From contig JAOZRF010000063.1 in NCBI GenBank assembly GCA_029940245.1, positions 2,467 to 10,540 of the forward strand: a stretch of DNA of 8,074 nt, read 5' to 3'. The translations under genes and the position numbers were made by a program. The stretch comes from Desulfobacula sp. (GTDB lineage: Bacteria > Desulfobacterota > Desulfobacteria > Desulfobacterales > Desulfobacteraceae). Below the pieces are notes generated by a model, which saw only the letters and a program-made list of their open reading frames with translations, was not told the DNA's origin and did not search any database. Of the stretch, positions 1 to 6,085 are shown piece after piece. The first letter of the stretch is position 1; every line of letters begins with the position of its first letter.

Positions 1-491
1 ACAACAGAGATATCTTCCATGGCCGGCAGTGTTGGGATTTCAAGGGTTTCAATGTCTGAAATAATCCCCCTCATTTTCTTTTCCCATTGATCTTGAAGTT
101 TATCCCAGTTTTCATAATAATAACCTGCTCTTTCCATGAATAAAGGGGCTCTTTTCTGAACTTCTTCAGGATCGGTTACGGGAACAGGAGTGATGTAGAC
201 ATTACCATTGATGATCCTGTGATCAACCCCATAAGCCGGTGGAACCATGAAAATCCGTGTATTGAATTGTGATAACGAAAGGAACCATGCTTCATCCCAG
301 ATGATATCAAAGGGGTACATGGGCTCAGGATAGTGAAGCGCATCGTTGAACCAGAACATGTTGTTTTCATACTCTTCTCTTTCTTTATCTTCGGTTGTAA
401 AGAAATAGTGGTACGGATACATTCGCTCCCATCCTTCTGTGCCGGGAATTGCTTCTACCTCGTGGGGATTAGGAAAACTCTTATCAGCCAT
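1..491 (-). CDS. PEP-utilizing enzyme, likely phenylphosphate synthase alpha-type subunit (N-terminal part, truncated by window edge)
   Basis: An open frame reads leftward from an ATG at 491 without a stop to the window edge, giving about 163 residues. The start is firm: GGAGGT (496-501) lies 4 nt upstream. The protein begins MADKSFPNPHEVEAIPGTEG, followed by an aromatic-rich stretch (WERMYPYHYFF about residues 21-31, FWFNDALHYPEPMYPFD about 46-62). From memory this N-terminus matches the PEP-synthase-related subunit of phenylphosphate synthase, which phosphorylates phenol in anaerobic aromatic degradation; the family is about 600 residues. The phospho-histidine swivelling domain that would prove a PEP-dependent phosphotransferase lies outside the window, so the product name rests on resemblance only. 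It is divergent from a LysR regulator and shares its control region, consistent with inducible catabolism. Another PEP/pyruvate-binding enzyme remains possible. Confidence 0.6.
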   Translation of the reverse strand, partial: MADKSFPNPHEVEAIPGTEGWERMYPYHYFFTTEDKEREEYENNMFWFNDALHYPEPMYPFDIIWDEAWFLSLSQFNTRIFMVPPAYGVDHRIINGNVYITPVPVTDPEEVQKRAPLFMERAGYYYENWDKLQDQWEKKMRGIISDIETLEIPTLPAMEDISV

Positions 492-657
492 TTTTACCTC
501 CAATTAAAAAATTAAGTGTTAAAAACCTGACTAAAAAAATCCGAAAAATTGATCCATACTTGTAAAAACATAGAACGGCAGGAGAAGTTGAGATAGAAGC
601 CGTAAACGGTCAAAGAAAACAGGTCATCATATTCTAGGGCACAAGTATGTTGGATCA

Positions 658-686
658 TTAATATTTGTTGACAAAAAAAGTGTCAA
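658..686 (-). promoter_or_regulatory. Candidate sigma70 promoter for the leftward PEP-utilizing gene
   Basis: Read on the minus strand, TTGACA (686-681) is a perfect -35 hexamer. TATTAA (663-658) follows after exactly 17 bp as a 4/6 -10 element. Transcription would start near 651, giving a leader of about 160 nt before the ATG at 491. The poor -10 is typical of a promoter needing an activator, here plausibly the adjacent LysR protein. No transcript data support it. Confidence 0.45.
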
Positions 687-696
687 TTCATATAAA
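668..696 (+). promoter_or_regulatory. Candidate sigma70 promoter for the LysR regulator gene
   Basis: TTGACA (668-673) and TATAAA (691-696) are separated by 17 bp, close to the sigma70 consensus. Transcription would begin near 703, about 63 nt before the regulator's ATG. The -35 hexamer is also one arm of the inverted repeat TTGACA-N7-TGTCAA (668-686). The other arm serves as the -35 of the divergent promoter, so the two promoters face apart from one shared element. Confidence 0.6.
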
Positions 697-707
697 TTTA
701 TGATATT

Positions 708-724
708 TATAAGTTTTTCTTATA
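708..724. promoter_or_regulatory. Candidate LysR-type operator, TATAAG-N5-CTTATA
   Basis: This is a perfect 6-bp dyad around a TTTTT centre, and it contains the T-N11-A core (T710 to A722) typical of LysR-family recognition sites. Its centre lies about 65 bp upstream of the start predicted for the leftward transcript, the classic place for a LysR recognition site. It also lies about 13 bp downstream of the predicted start of the regulator's own transcript, where bound protein would block it. It is AT-rich, so chance dyads are possible. Confidence 0.5.
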
Positions 725-765
725 CTTTGTTTTTGCGTGGTAAAAAAAAATGAGGATGGCGACGG

Positions 766-1725
766 ATGATCAATTTGAATCAATTGAGAGCATTTTACAC
801 TGTTGCAAAGTATAATAGCTTTACCATTGCTGCTGAAAAACTCTTTATCTCCCAGCCTGCCGTGACTGCCCAGATTAAATTGTTTGAAAATTATCATGAT
901 ATGAAATTGTTTAATAAACAGGGGAGAAAATTATTCCTCACCCTTCCGGGGAAATTATTGTTTGAAAAAGCCGAACATATCTTTGGTATTGAGGATGAGG
1001 TTGAAACCATTCTGACCCAGATGAAGGAGCTGAATCAGGGACTTTTGGAAATCGGGTGTACAAAAGCCTATGCCAAACATATTATGCCATCCATTATTTC
1101 GGTTTTCCACAGGGCCTATCCAAATATAAAAATTATTCTTGAAGAAGGTAGTTCCATGGCCATGATCAACAGCCTGAGGGACTTTAAAAATGAAGTGGTT
1201 GTTGTGGCCCAAATGGAAGTAAATGATTCAAGGATTCAATTTATTCCCTTCAGCCAGGAAGAAATCGTCGTTGTTCTGCCTGTGAATCATCCCTTGATTC
1301 GGAAAAATGAACTTGAATTTTGTGACATTGTAATGGAACCCGTCATCCTGAAAGGAGAAGGTTCGGGTACCCGGAAAAAAATTCTGGAACTTTACAAAAA
1401 ACACAATGCTGTCCCCAATGTTTTCATGGAGTCCAATAATACGGAGTTTATAATTGATCTTTTAGAAAGAGGAGAAGGCATATCCTTTCTGGTAAAACCC
1501 TCTATAGATCATGAAGTCAAAGAAAAAAAACTGGCTTCACGCAAAATAAAAAACACCCAGATATTTCTTGATGTCAGTTTTGCATATTTAAAAAACACAC
1601 CCCTTTCACCGGCTGCCCGGGCCTTTTACCAGGTGGTCAAAAATTCATTTGTTGAAGAATCTTCCCGGGGAGGGATCGGCTCCATTATGGCAAAAATTTT
1701 TGCAGATCACCCCCAGAATAAATAA
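766..1725 (+). CDS. LysR-family transcriptional regulator
   Basis: This is a 319-residue protein, the usual LysR size. The N-terminal winged helix-turn-helix (about residues 2-62) has the family pattern: NLNQLRAFYTVAKYNSFT, then AAEKLFISQPAVTAQIK, then LFNKQGRKLFLT. The linker helix follows (about 65-90). The rest is a periplasmic-binding-protein-like effector domain (about 92-298) with the GEGSGTRKK segment common in the group. The start is supported by GAGGA (752-756), 9 nt upstream. The last 25 or so residues extend past the usual end of the fold. It is divergent from the phenylphosphate-synthase-like gene and probably controls it and itself through the sites at 668-724. The ligand cannot be read from the sequence; an aromatic compound or CoA thioester would fit the context, but that is inference. 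Confidence 0.92.
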   Translation: MINLNQLRAFYTVAKYNSFTIAAEKLFISQPAVTAQIKLFENYHDMKLFNKQGRKLFLTLPGKLLFEKAEHIFGIEDEVETILTQMKELNQGLLEIGCTKAYAKHIMPSIISVFHRAYPNIKIILEEGSSMAMINSLRDFKNEVVVVAQMEVNDSRIQFIPFSQEEIVVVLPVNHPLIRKNELEFCDIVMEPVILKGEGSGTRKKILELYKKHNAVPNVFMESNNTEFIIDLLERGEGISFLVKPSIDHEVKEKKLASRKIKNTQIFLDVSFAYLKNTPLSPAARAFYQVVKNSFVEESSRGGIGSIMAKIFADHPQNK

Positions 1726-1770
1726 CCCCGGGGTTTACTTATCCTGATCCGATCTTATTTTTTTGGGTAT

Positions 1771-1815
1771 GCAAGCCTGACCCCACTCAAATTTGGCAAC
1801 TTCGAAAGTTGACTT
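1771..1815. repeat. Possible REP-like remnant with a short hairpin
   Basis: The gap between the regulator and the phosphoesterase contains GCCTGACCCC (1775-1784). On the other strand this reads GGGGTCAGGC, which resembles the head of dispersed REP-type sequences associated with IS200-like (Y1) transposases in many Desulfobacterota; that link is from memory. About 13 nt later there is a perfect hairpin, CAACTT-CGA-AAGTTG (1797-1811). Only one copy occurs in this window and no transposase is present, so it could equally be ordinary spacer with a small stem. Confidence 0.3.
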
Positions 1816-1836
1816 AATAAGGTACCAGGGAGAAAT

Positions 1837-2496
1837 ATGAAAATAGCTGTTTTTTCCGATGTACACAGTTGCTATTCAAAAATGGCAGCCGTTTTTTCAG
1901 ACATGGAAAAATATCAAATTGATCAGTTCATCTGTCTGGGAGATATTATCGGATATGGCGATCAGCCCGAAGAGACCATTAAATTATTAATGAAAAAAAA
2001 CGTGGTTTCTGTCCGGGGCAACCATGAACTGGCCATGTTTGACATACAATATCTTGAATGCTTTCCCAAGGCCATTAAACAGCCGCTGCTGAATAATATC
2101 GTCATGCTTTCCACTAAATCTGTTCGTTATCTTGAAAATACCCCGGCCTATTTAAAATTGGAAAATTGTCATTTTGTCCATGGCACACCACCGGACAAAT
2201 TAACCACCTATATTTATGATGTTTCAGATTATTATTTAAAATCCCTGTTTAACAATACCCGGGAACAGATTTTTTTTACCGGACATACCCATAAATTAAA
2301 ACTGATTACCTACAAGGACAGAATTGTGCTGCGCAAAAGAATTACGGAAAATTGCACCATACATTTGGAAGAAAATCAAAAATATCTTTTAAATGTGGGA
2401 AGCATTGGATTTTCAAGGGATGATTTTGAAGCATCAAAATATGCCATATATGATTCAATAAAAAAGCATATTATTGTAAGGATGGTGAAAGGATGA
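1837..2496 (+). CDS. Calcineurin-like metallophosphoesterase (YfcE/MJ0936-like small phosphodiesterase)
   Basis: This is a 219-residue soluble protein with the complete two-metal phosphoesterase motif set in order: D8-V-H10, G35-D36, G61-N-H-E64, H115-G116 and G149-H-T-H152. These residues bind two divalent metals and a bridging water that attacks phosphomono- or diesters. The GDIIGYGDQPEE segment and the short length place it with the YfcE/MJ0936-type group rather than with Ser/Thr phosphatases or cAMP phosphodiesterases. The natural substrate is unknown. AGGGAG (1827-1832) supports the ATG. It ends 3 nt before the next gene, so the pair is almost certainly co-transcribed and translationally coupled. 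No convincing promoter was found in the 111-nt gap upstream; it may be read from the regulator's transcript or from a weak unseen promoter. Confidence 0.88.
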   Translation: MKIAVFSDVHSCYSKMAAVFSDMEKYQIDQFICLGDIIGYGDQPEETIKLLMKKNVVSVRGNHELAMFDIQYLECFPKAIKQPLLNNIVMLSTKSVRYLENTPAYLKLENCHFVHGTPPDKLTTYIYDVSDYYLKSLFNNTREQIFFTGHTHKLKLITYKDRIVLRKRITENCTIHLEENQKYLLNVGSIGFSRDDFEASKYAIYDSIKKHIIVRMVKG

Positions 2497-2499
2497 TTC

Positions 2500-2988
2500 A
2501 TGGAAAAAAAAGTTAAGGATAAATCCACTCGTCTTATCAGGGAAGCAAGGGTCATGACCCTTGCAGTTTCAGACAATGATATCCCGTGGTCATCCCCGGT
2601 CTATTTTGTATTTCATGACAGCAATTTTTATTTTTTTTCCAATGAAAATGCAAGGCATATACAATATGCAGAAAATCAGAAAATTATTTCCGCTTCTATT
2701 TTCCAGGACTCTGACCAGATGGATAATATTTTTGGATTCCAGATGTCAGGAAAGCTTGAGAAAGTATCAAAAAAGGCTTTATATTTAATGATTGTTAAAA
2801 AATATGTTGCCAAATTCAGTTTTTTAAAACAGATATTTGGTTCCCGGATAATTGAAAACAAAGGCTTTTTTTTAGAAAAATTCAAGTCACATCTCTATTG
2901 CTTTTATCCGGATATTGTTTTTCTGTCAGACAATTCCAAAACAACAGATAAGAGATCAAAAATAGATTTGAGCAAAATAAACCAATGA
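2500..2988 (+). CDS. Pyridoxamine 5'-phosphate oxidase-like split-barrel protein, YhbP/UPF0306-like
   Basis: This is a 162-residue protein resembling the FMN-binding split-barrel superfamily, closest in my reading to E. coli YhbP (UPF0306, about 147 residues). The strand pattern RVMTLAVSDNDIPWSSPVYF (about residues 17-36), then FYFFSNENARHIQY (about 43-56) and FGFQMSGKLEKVS (about 78-90), follows that family. The C-terminal FYPDIVFLSDN (about 135-145) also fits. The last 17 or so residues are a charged tail. Family members often bind flavin or heme, but no cofactor residue can be assigned here and no activity is claimed. The ATG at 2500 follows the previous stop by 3 nt, with GTGAAAGGA just inside the upstream gene as ribosome binding site. 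Function beside a phosphoesterase is unclear. Confidence 0.72.
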   Translation: MEKKVKDKSTRLIREARVMTLAVSDNDIPWSSPVYFVFHDSNFYFFSNENARHIQYAENQKIISASIFQDSDQMDNIFGFQMSGKLEKVSKKALYLMIVKKYVAKFSFLKQIFGSRIIENKGFFLEKFKSHLYCFYPDIVFLSDNSKTTDKRSKIDLSKINQ

Positions 2989-3001
2989 AAGGGGATGTCT
3001 C

Positions 3002-3030
3002 TTGACCTAAAGGGGAAAATTCTTTATCCT
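3002..3030 (+). promoter_or_regulatory. Candidate sigma70 promoter of the NfeD-flotillin operon
   Basis: TTGACC (3002-3007, 5/6) and TATCCT (3025-3030, 4/6) are separated by 17 bp. They lie in the 81-nt gap before the long NfeD gene, placing the start near 3037 and giving a leader of about 33 nt. The gap and the change of theme suggest that the flotillin block is transcribed on its own. Confidence 0.5.
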
Positions 3031-3034
3031 GTAA

Positions 3035-3053
3035 AATAAAATCACCTTTTATT
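3035..3053. promoter_or_regulatory. AT-rich hairpin/dyad AATAAAA-N5-TTTTATT at the operon start
   Basis: A perfect 7-bp inverted repeat sits on the predicted transcription start, 17 nt before the ATG of the long NfeD gene. It could be an operator or a weak stem in the leader. With only A-T pairs it is a poor terminator for the upstream gene, and chance is a real alternative in AT-rich DNA. Confidence 0.3.
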
Positions 3054-3069
3054 CAAGAAAAGTACTTAA

Positions 3070-4524
3070 ATGAAAAAAACAAATATCTTGATTTTTCTTC
3101 TTTTTTGTATGTTTTTTTCGGGAAACACTCTATATGCTTCTCAAAAAAAACAAACAGTCTATATCATCCCTGTTACGGGGACGGTGGAACCGGGTATGGC
3201 AGCCTATATCAAAAGAGCCCTGGAAGAAATCAAAGATGAAACCGATGCTGTTTTTGTGTTTAAAATGGATACCTTTGGCGGCAGGGTGGATGCAGCACTG
3301 GATATTGTAGACATGATTTCCAATATTCCAAAAGGCAAAACCATAGCATTTGTGGAAAAAAGAGCCATTTCCGCCGGTGCCCTGATTGCTTTGTCTTCAA
3401 ATCTGTTATTTATGAAAGAAAACACCATCATCGGAGATTGTGCTCCCATCATCCAGACCCAGAAAGGCCAGGAAATGGCCGGAGAAAAAGTTCAGACCGT
3501 TCTTCGGGCAAAATTTCGGGCCCTTGCAAAAAAAAACAATTATCCCGTAGTTCTGGCCCAGTCCATGGTTACCATTGATATGGAAGTCTATGAAGTGGTG
3601 ATGGATGGCCAGAAAACGGTTATGGGAAAAAAAGCCTATGACGACCTGACGGAAGATGAAAAAAAACAGATCAAATCTAAAAAGACAATTGTTGCCAAAG
3701 GAGAGCTTCTAACCATGCATGATGCTGAAGCCTTTGATCTTGGGTTTTCTAAAAAAACAGTAAAAGATATCAATGAAGCGCTTTCATTTTTAGGCTATGA
3801 ATCATTGGATATCATTACCATTAACGAATCCTGGTCTGAAAGCTTTGTAAGGTTTTTACAGCCGTTTTTACCAATCCTTATGCTCATCGGAATCGGTGCC
3901 ATATATACGGAAATAAAGGCGCCCGGGTTTGGCATACCCGGGATTACCGGTATCATCTGTCTTGGTCTGGTTTTTTTCAGCCAATATCTGGTGGGTCTTG
4001 CTGATTATACGGAATTGTTACTCCTGCTGGTCGGTGTCCTGCTGCTTGGTGTGGAGGTGCTTGTCCTTCCCGGATTCGGGGCTGCAGGCATTTCAGGCCT
4101 GATTGCTATTGCCGCAGGTCTTGTCCTTTCTTTTCAGGGATTTGTGGTCCCTGATCCCTCATTGCCCTGGGAAGGAACCTTGTTGATTAAAAATCTGGCC
4201 CAGGTTCTGGGATCTTTTATGTTTGCCTTTTTGATATCCCTGTTCATGATCCGGTTTGTTCTGCCACGGCTTTCAAAAATAGTCAAAGGACCTTATCTTG
4301 AGGCAACGTTATCGCAGTCCCATGTGGATGCCACGACGGCTTTATGTGTAAAACCCGGAGATACGGGGATTGCCCACTCATTTCTTCGCCCGTCAGGCAA
4401 GATAATGATAAACAATAAAAAGATTGATGCCATTACCCAGGGTGAATTCATTGATCAGGGAACCATTGTTGTAATTGATAGAATAGACCGGAACCGTGTT
4501 ATTGTTAAACCCAAAATATCTTAA
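3070..4524 (+). CDS. Long-form NfeD membrane protein with ClpP-class serine protease domain
   Basis: This 484-residue protein has the three-part layout of long NfeD proteins. A signal peptide (residues 1-23, probable cleavage after LYA) leads to a periplasmic ClpP/SppA-like protease domain (about 29-230). The middle holds hydrophobic segments (about 262-370, with another about 378-400), and an OB-fold NfeD domain ends the protein (about 420-484). In the protease domain the TFGG turn (68-71) is followed by AISAGA, whose Ser101 is the expected nucleophile. Lys140 is my best guess for the general base by comparison with the Pyrococcus 1510-N Ser-Lys protease. The family cleaves hydrophobic segments of stomatin/flotillin-type partners, and a flotillin lies two genes downstream. 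Only a weak AAGAAAAG precedes the start, but the signal peptide fixes it. It is the first gene of an operon with short gaps (16 and 12 nt). Confidence 0.93.
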   Translation: MKKTNILIFLLFCMFFSGNTLYASQKKQTVYIIPVTGTVEPGMAAYIKRALEEIKDETDAVFVFKMDTFGGRVDAALDIVDMISNIPKGKTIAFVEKRAISAGALIALSSNLLFMKENTIIGDCAPIIQTQKGQEMAGEKVQTVLRAKFRALAKKNNYPVVLAQSMVTIDMEVYEVVMDGQKTVMGKKAYDDLTEDEKKQIKSKKTIVAKGELLTMHDAEAFDLGFSKKTVKDINEALSFLGYESLDIITINESWSESFVRFLQPFLPILMLIGIGAIYTEIKAPGFGIPGITGIICLGLVFFSQYLVGLADYTELLLLLVGVLLLGVEVLVLPGFGAAGISGLIAIAAGLVLSFQGFVVPDPSLPWEGTLLIKNLAQVLGSFMFAFLISLFMIRFVLPRLSKIVKGPYLEATLSQSHVDATTALCVKPGDTGIAHSFLRPSGKIMINNKKIDAITQGEFIDQGTIVVIDRIDRNRVIVKPKIS

Positions 4525-4540
4525 ATTGTAAAGGCCAGGA

Positions 4541-5020
4541 ATGCAAGCTTATATCTTACCCGTTTTGCTTCAAATCATTGGAATTATGGTTGTCATTGCC
4601 GAGATTTTTATCCCGTCATTGGGATTGTTGGCTGTCATGGCTCTTGGCATATTTTTGTATTCCTTATACCTGGTATTTACAAATATATCCTCAACAGCCG
4701 GGACAGTCTTTGCGGGCCTGGATCTGGTTCTGGTTCCTGTGCTGGTTGTTTCCGGGATGAAAATACTGGCCAAATCACCTTTGGCCCTGAGGCGGGAATT
4801 ATCAAAACAGGATGGTGTGGTTTCACAAAGGCAGGGTCTTGAAGCCTATATCAATATGAAAGGAAAATCCGTCACGGATCTTCGCCCGTCCGGAATGGCA
4901 CAGATAAACTCACAACGACTTGATGTTGTGACGGATGGAGAGTATATTGATGCAGATACGCCTATTGTTGTCACAGGTGTCAAAGGTAATCAGATTATAG
5001 TAGAAAAAACTTTAATATAG
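4541..5020 (+). CDS. Short-form NfeD protein (membrane part plus OB fold)
   Basis: This 159-residue protein has two or three hydrophobic helices (about 5-50 and 55-75) and a C-terminal OB-fold NfeD domain (about 95-159). It lacks the protease domain. The C-terminal pattern (GKSVTDLRPSG, then the DGEYID and IVV strands) parallels the end of the preceding protein (FLRPSGK, GEFIDQG, IVV), so the two are paralogous in this domain. Short NfeD proteins typically pair with a neighbouring flotillin and are thought to bind or help assemble it; here floA starts 12 nt downstream. AAGG (4531-4534) serves as ribosome binding site with 6-nt spacing. Having both long and short forms in one operon resembles tandem NfeD arrangements and suggests division of labour between cleavage and scaffolding, which is inference. 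Confidence 0.9.
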   Translation: MQAYILPVLLQIIGIMVVIAEIFIPSLGLLAVMALGIFLYSLYLVFTNISSTAGTVFAGLDLVLVPVLVVSGMKILAKSPLALRRELSKQDGVVSQRQGLEAYINMKGKSVTDLRPSGMAQINSQRLDVVTDGEYIDADTPIVVTGVKGNQIIVEKTLI

Positions 5021-5032
5021 GAGATAATTCCA

Positions 5033-6007
5033 ATGAATTTTATGTTTATTTTGTTAATTATTGCAGGTGTTGTCGGCCTGGCACTGTTTTATTTTATTTT
5101 TTCATATATATCCCTGTGGCTGCAGGCATTGGTGTCCGGTGCAAAGGTCGGGTTAATCAATATTATTTTTATGAGACTTAGAAAGGTTCCGCCAAAGCTG
5201 ATTGTTGAATCCAAAATCATGGCAGTCAAAGCTGGTATTGAAATCGGCACGGACAGTCTTGAGTCTCACTTTCTTGCCGGAGGTAATGTCAGCCGGGTTG
5301 TCCAGGCACTCATTGCAGCAGACAAGGCCAATATTGAACTCGCTTTTAATAGGGCAGTTGCCATAGATCTTGCCGGCCGGGATGTGCTTGAGGCAGTGAG
5401 GATGTCCGTCAATCCAAAGATTATTGAGACCCCTCTTGTGACAGCCATGGCAAAAGATGGCATTCAGCTGAGAGCCATCTCAAGGGTCACTGTCAGGGCC
5501 AATATTGATCGTCTTGTGGGAGGTGCCGGAGCAGAAACCATTCTTGCCAGGGTGGGCGAAGGCATTGTAACCACCATTGGGTCATCTGTTACCCATAAGG
5601 AAGTGCTTGAAAATCCTGATATGATATCAAAAACAGTTCTGAAAAAAGGTTTGGATGCCGGAACTGCCTATGAAATTTTATCCATTGATATTGCTGATGT
5701 GGATGTGGGTAAAAATATCGGGGCAGAGCTTGAAACAGACAGGGCTGAAGCCGATAAGAAAATTGCCCAGGCAAAAGCCGAAGAAAAGCGTGCCATGGCC
5801 TATGCCCAGGAACAGGAGATGAAAGCCCGGGTACAGGAAATGCGGGCCAAGGTAGTAGAAGCCGAAGCCCAGGTGCCCCTGGCCATGGCAGAGGCTTTTA
5901 GAAGCGGTAATATGGGTATCATGGATTATTACAGGATGCAGAATATTTCTGCAGATACCAAAATGAGAGACCAGATTGCCAAACCTGAGCAGGAACCTGA
6001 AAAATAA
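5033..6007 (+). CDS. floA: Flotillin-like protein FloA (YqfA family)
   Basis: This 324-residue protein closely resembles Bacillus FloA/YqfA (about 331). It has an N-terminal hydrophobic hairpin or anchor (about residues 3-27), the [23 protein letters not shown] segment, and an SPFH/PHB core (about 30-230). An Ala/Glu/Lys-rich helical region (about 232-285, with AEAEAQ-like repeats) is the oligomerising coiled coil. FloA forms membrane microdomain scaffolds that organise signalling and secretion complexes on the cytoplasmic face. The start is well supported: TAGGAGAT (5018-5025) is an excellent ribosome binding site that overlaps the stop codon of the upstream NfeD gene, implying translational coupling. 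An intrinsic terminator follows within 10 nt. The gene order, long NfeD then floA, mirrors yqeZ-yqfA of Bacillus, with a short NfeD inserted. Confidence 0.95.
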   Translation: MNFMFILLIIAGVVGLALFYFIFSYISLWLQALVSGAKVGLINIIFMRLRKVPPKLIVESKIMAVKAGIEIGTDSLESHFLAGGNVSRVVQALIAADKANIELAFNRAVAIDLAGRDVLEAVRMSVNPKIIETPLVTAMAKDGIQLRAISRVTVRANIDRLVGGAGAETILARVGEGIVTTIGSSVTHKEVLENPDMISKTVLKKGLDAGTAYEILSIDIADVDVGKNIGAELETDRAEADKKIAQAKAEEKRAMAYAQEQEMKARVQEMRAKVVEAEAQVPLAMAEAFRSGNMGIMDYYRMQNISADTKMRDQIAKPEQEPEK

Positions 6008-6014
6008 CTCAAAC

Positions 6015-6060
6015 AAGCGGTTCCTGAAACCGGATTTCAAATTTTAGGAACCGCTTTTAT
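6015..6060 (+). terminator. Intrinsic terminator after floA
   Basis: A perfect 11-bp stem, AAGCGGTTCCT (6015-6025) with AGGAACCGCTT (6046-6056), runs into TTTTAT. The 20-nt loop holds an additional small inverted repeat (GAAA / TTTC). It begins 8 nt after the floA stop and ends about 25 nt before the next gene. It therefore ends the main operon transcript or partially attenuates transcription into the gene at 6086. Confidence 0.82.
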
Positions 6061-6085
6061 CCCGACTTTTAACAAGGATTGACCC

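Noticed and set aside
333..515. 60-residue plus-strand open frame at the left end
   Set aside because: It lies antisense to the well-supported PEP-utilizing gene and runs through that gene's start and ribosome binding site; no ribosome site of its own.
1724..1735. Perfect palindrome AACCCCGGGGTT at the stop of the LysR gene, as a terminator
   Set aside because: It has no loop; folding would leave only a short stem, and the following T-run (about 1757-1764) is too far away. The actual end of the LysR transcript is not visible.
1792..1820. TTTGGC-N17-TAATAA as a promoter for the phosphoesterase gene
   Set aside because: The -10 matches only 3 of 6 positions and would place the start on top of the ribosome binding site; no better than chance.
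5678..6040. 120-residue minus-strand open frame opposite floA
   Set aside because: It is rich in His/Phe/Gly, as expected from the reverse complement of the Ala/Glu/Lys coiled-coil codons of floA; it has no ribosome site and no recognisable domain.
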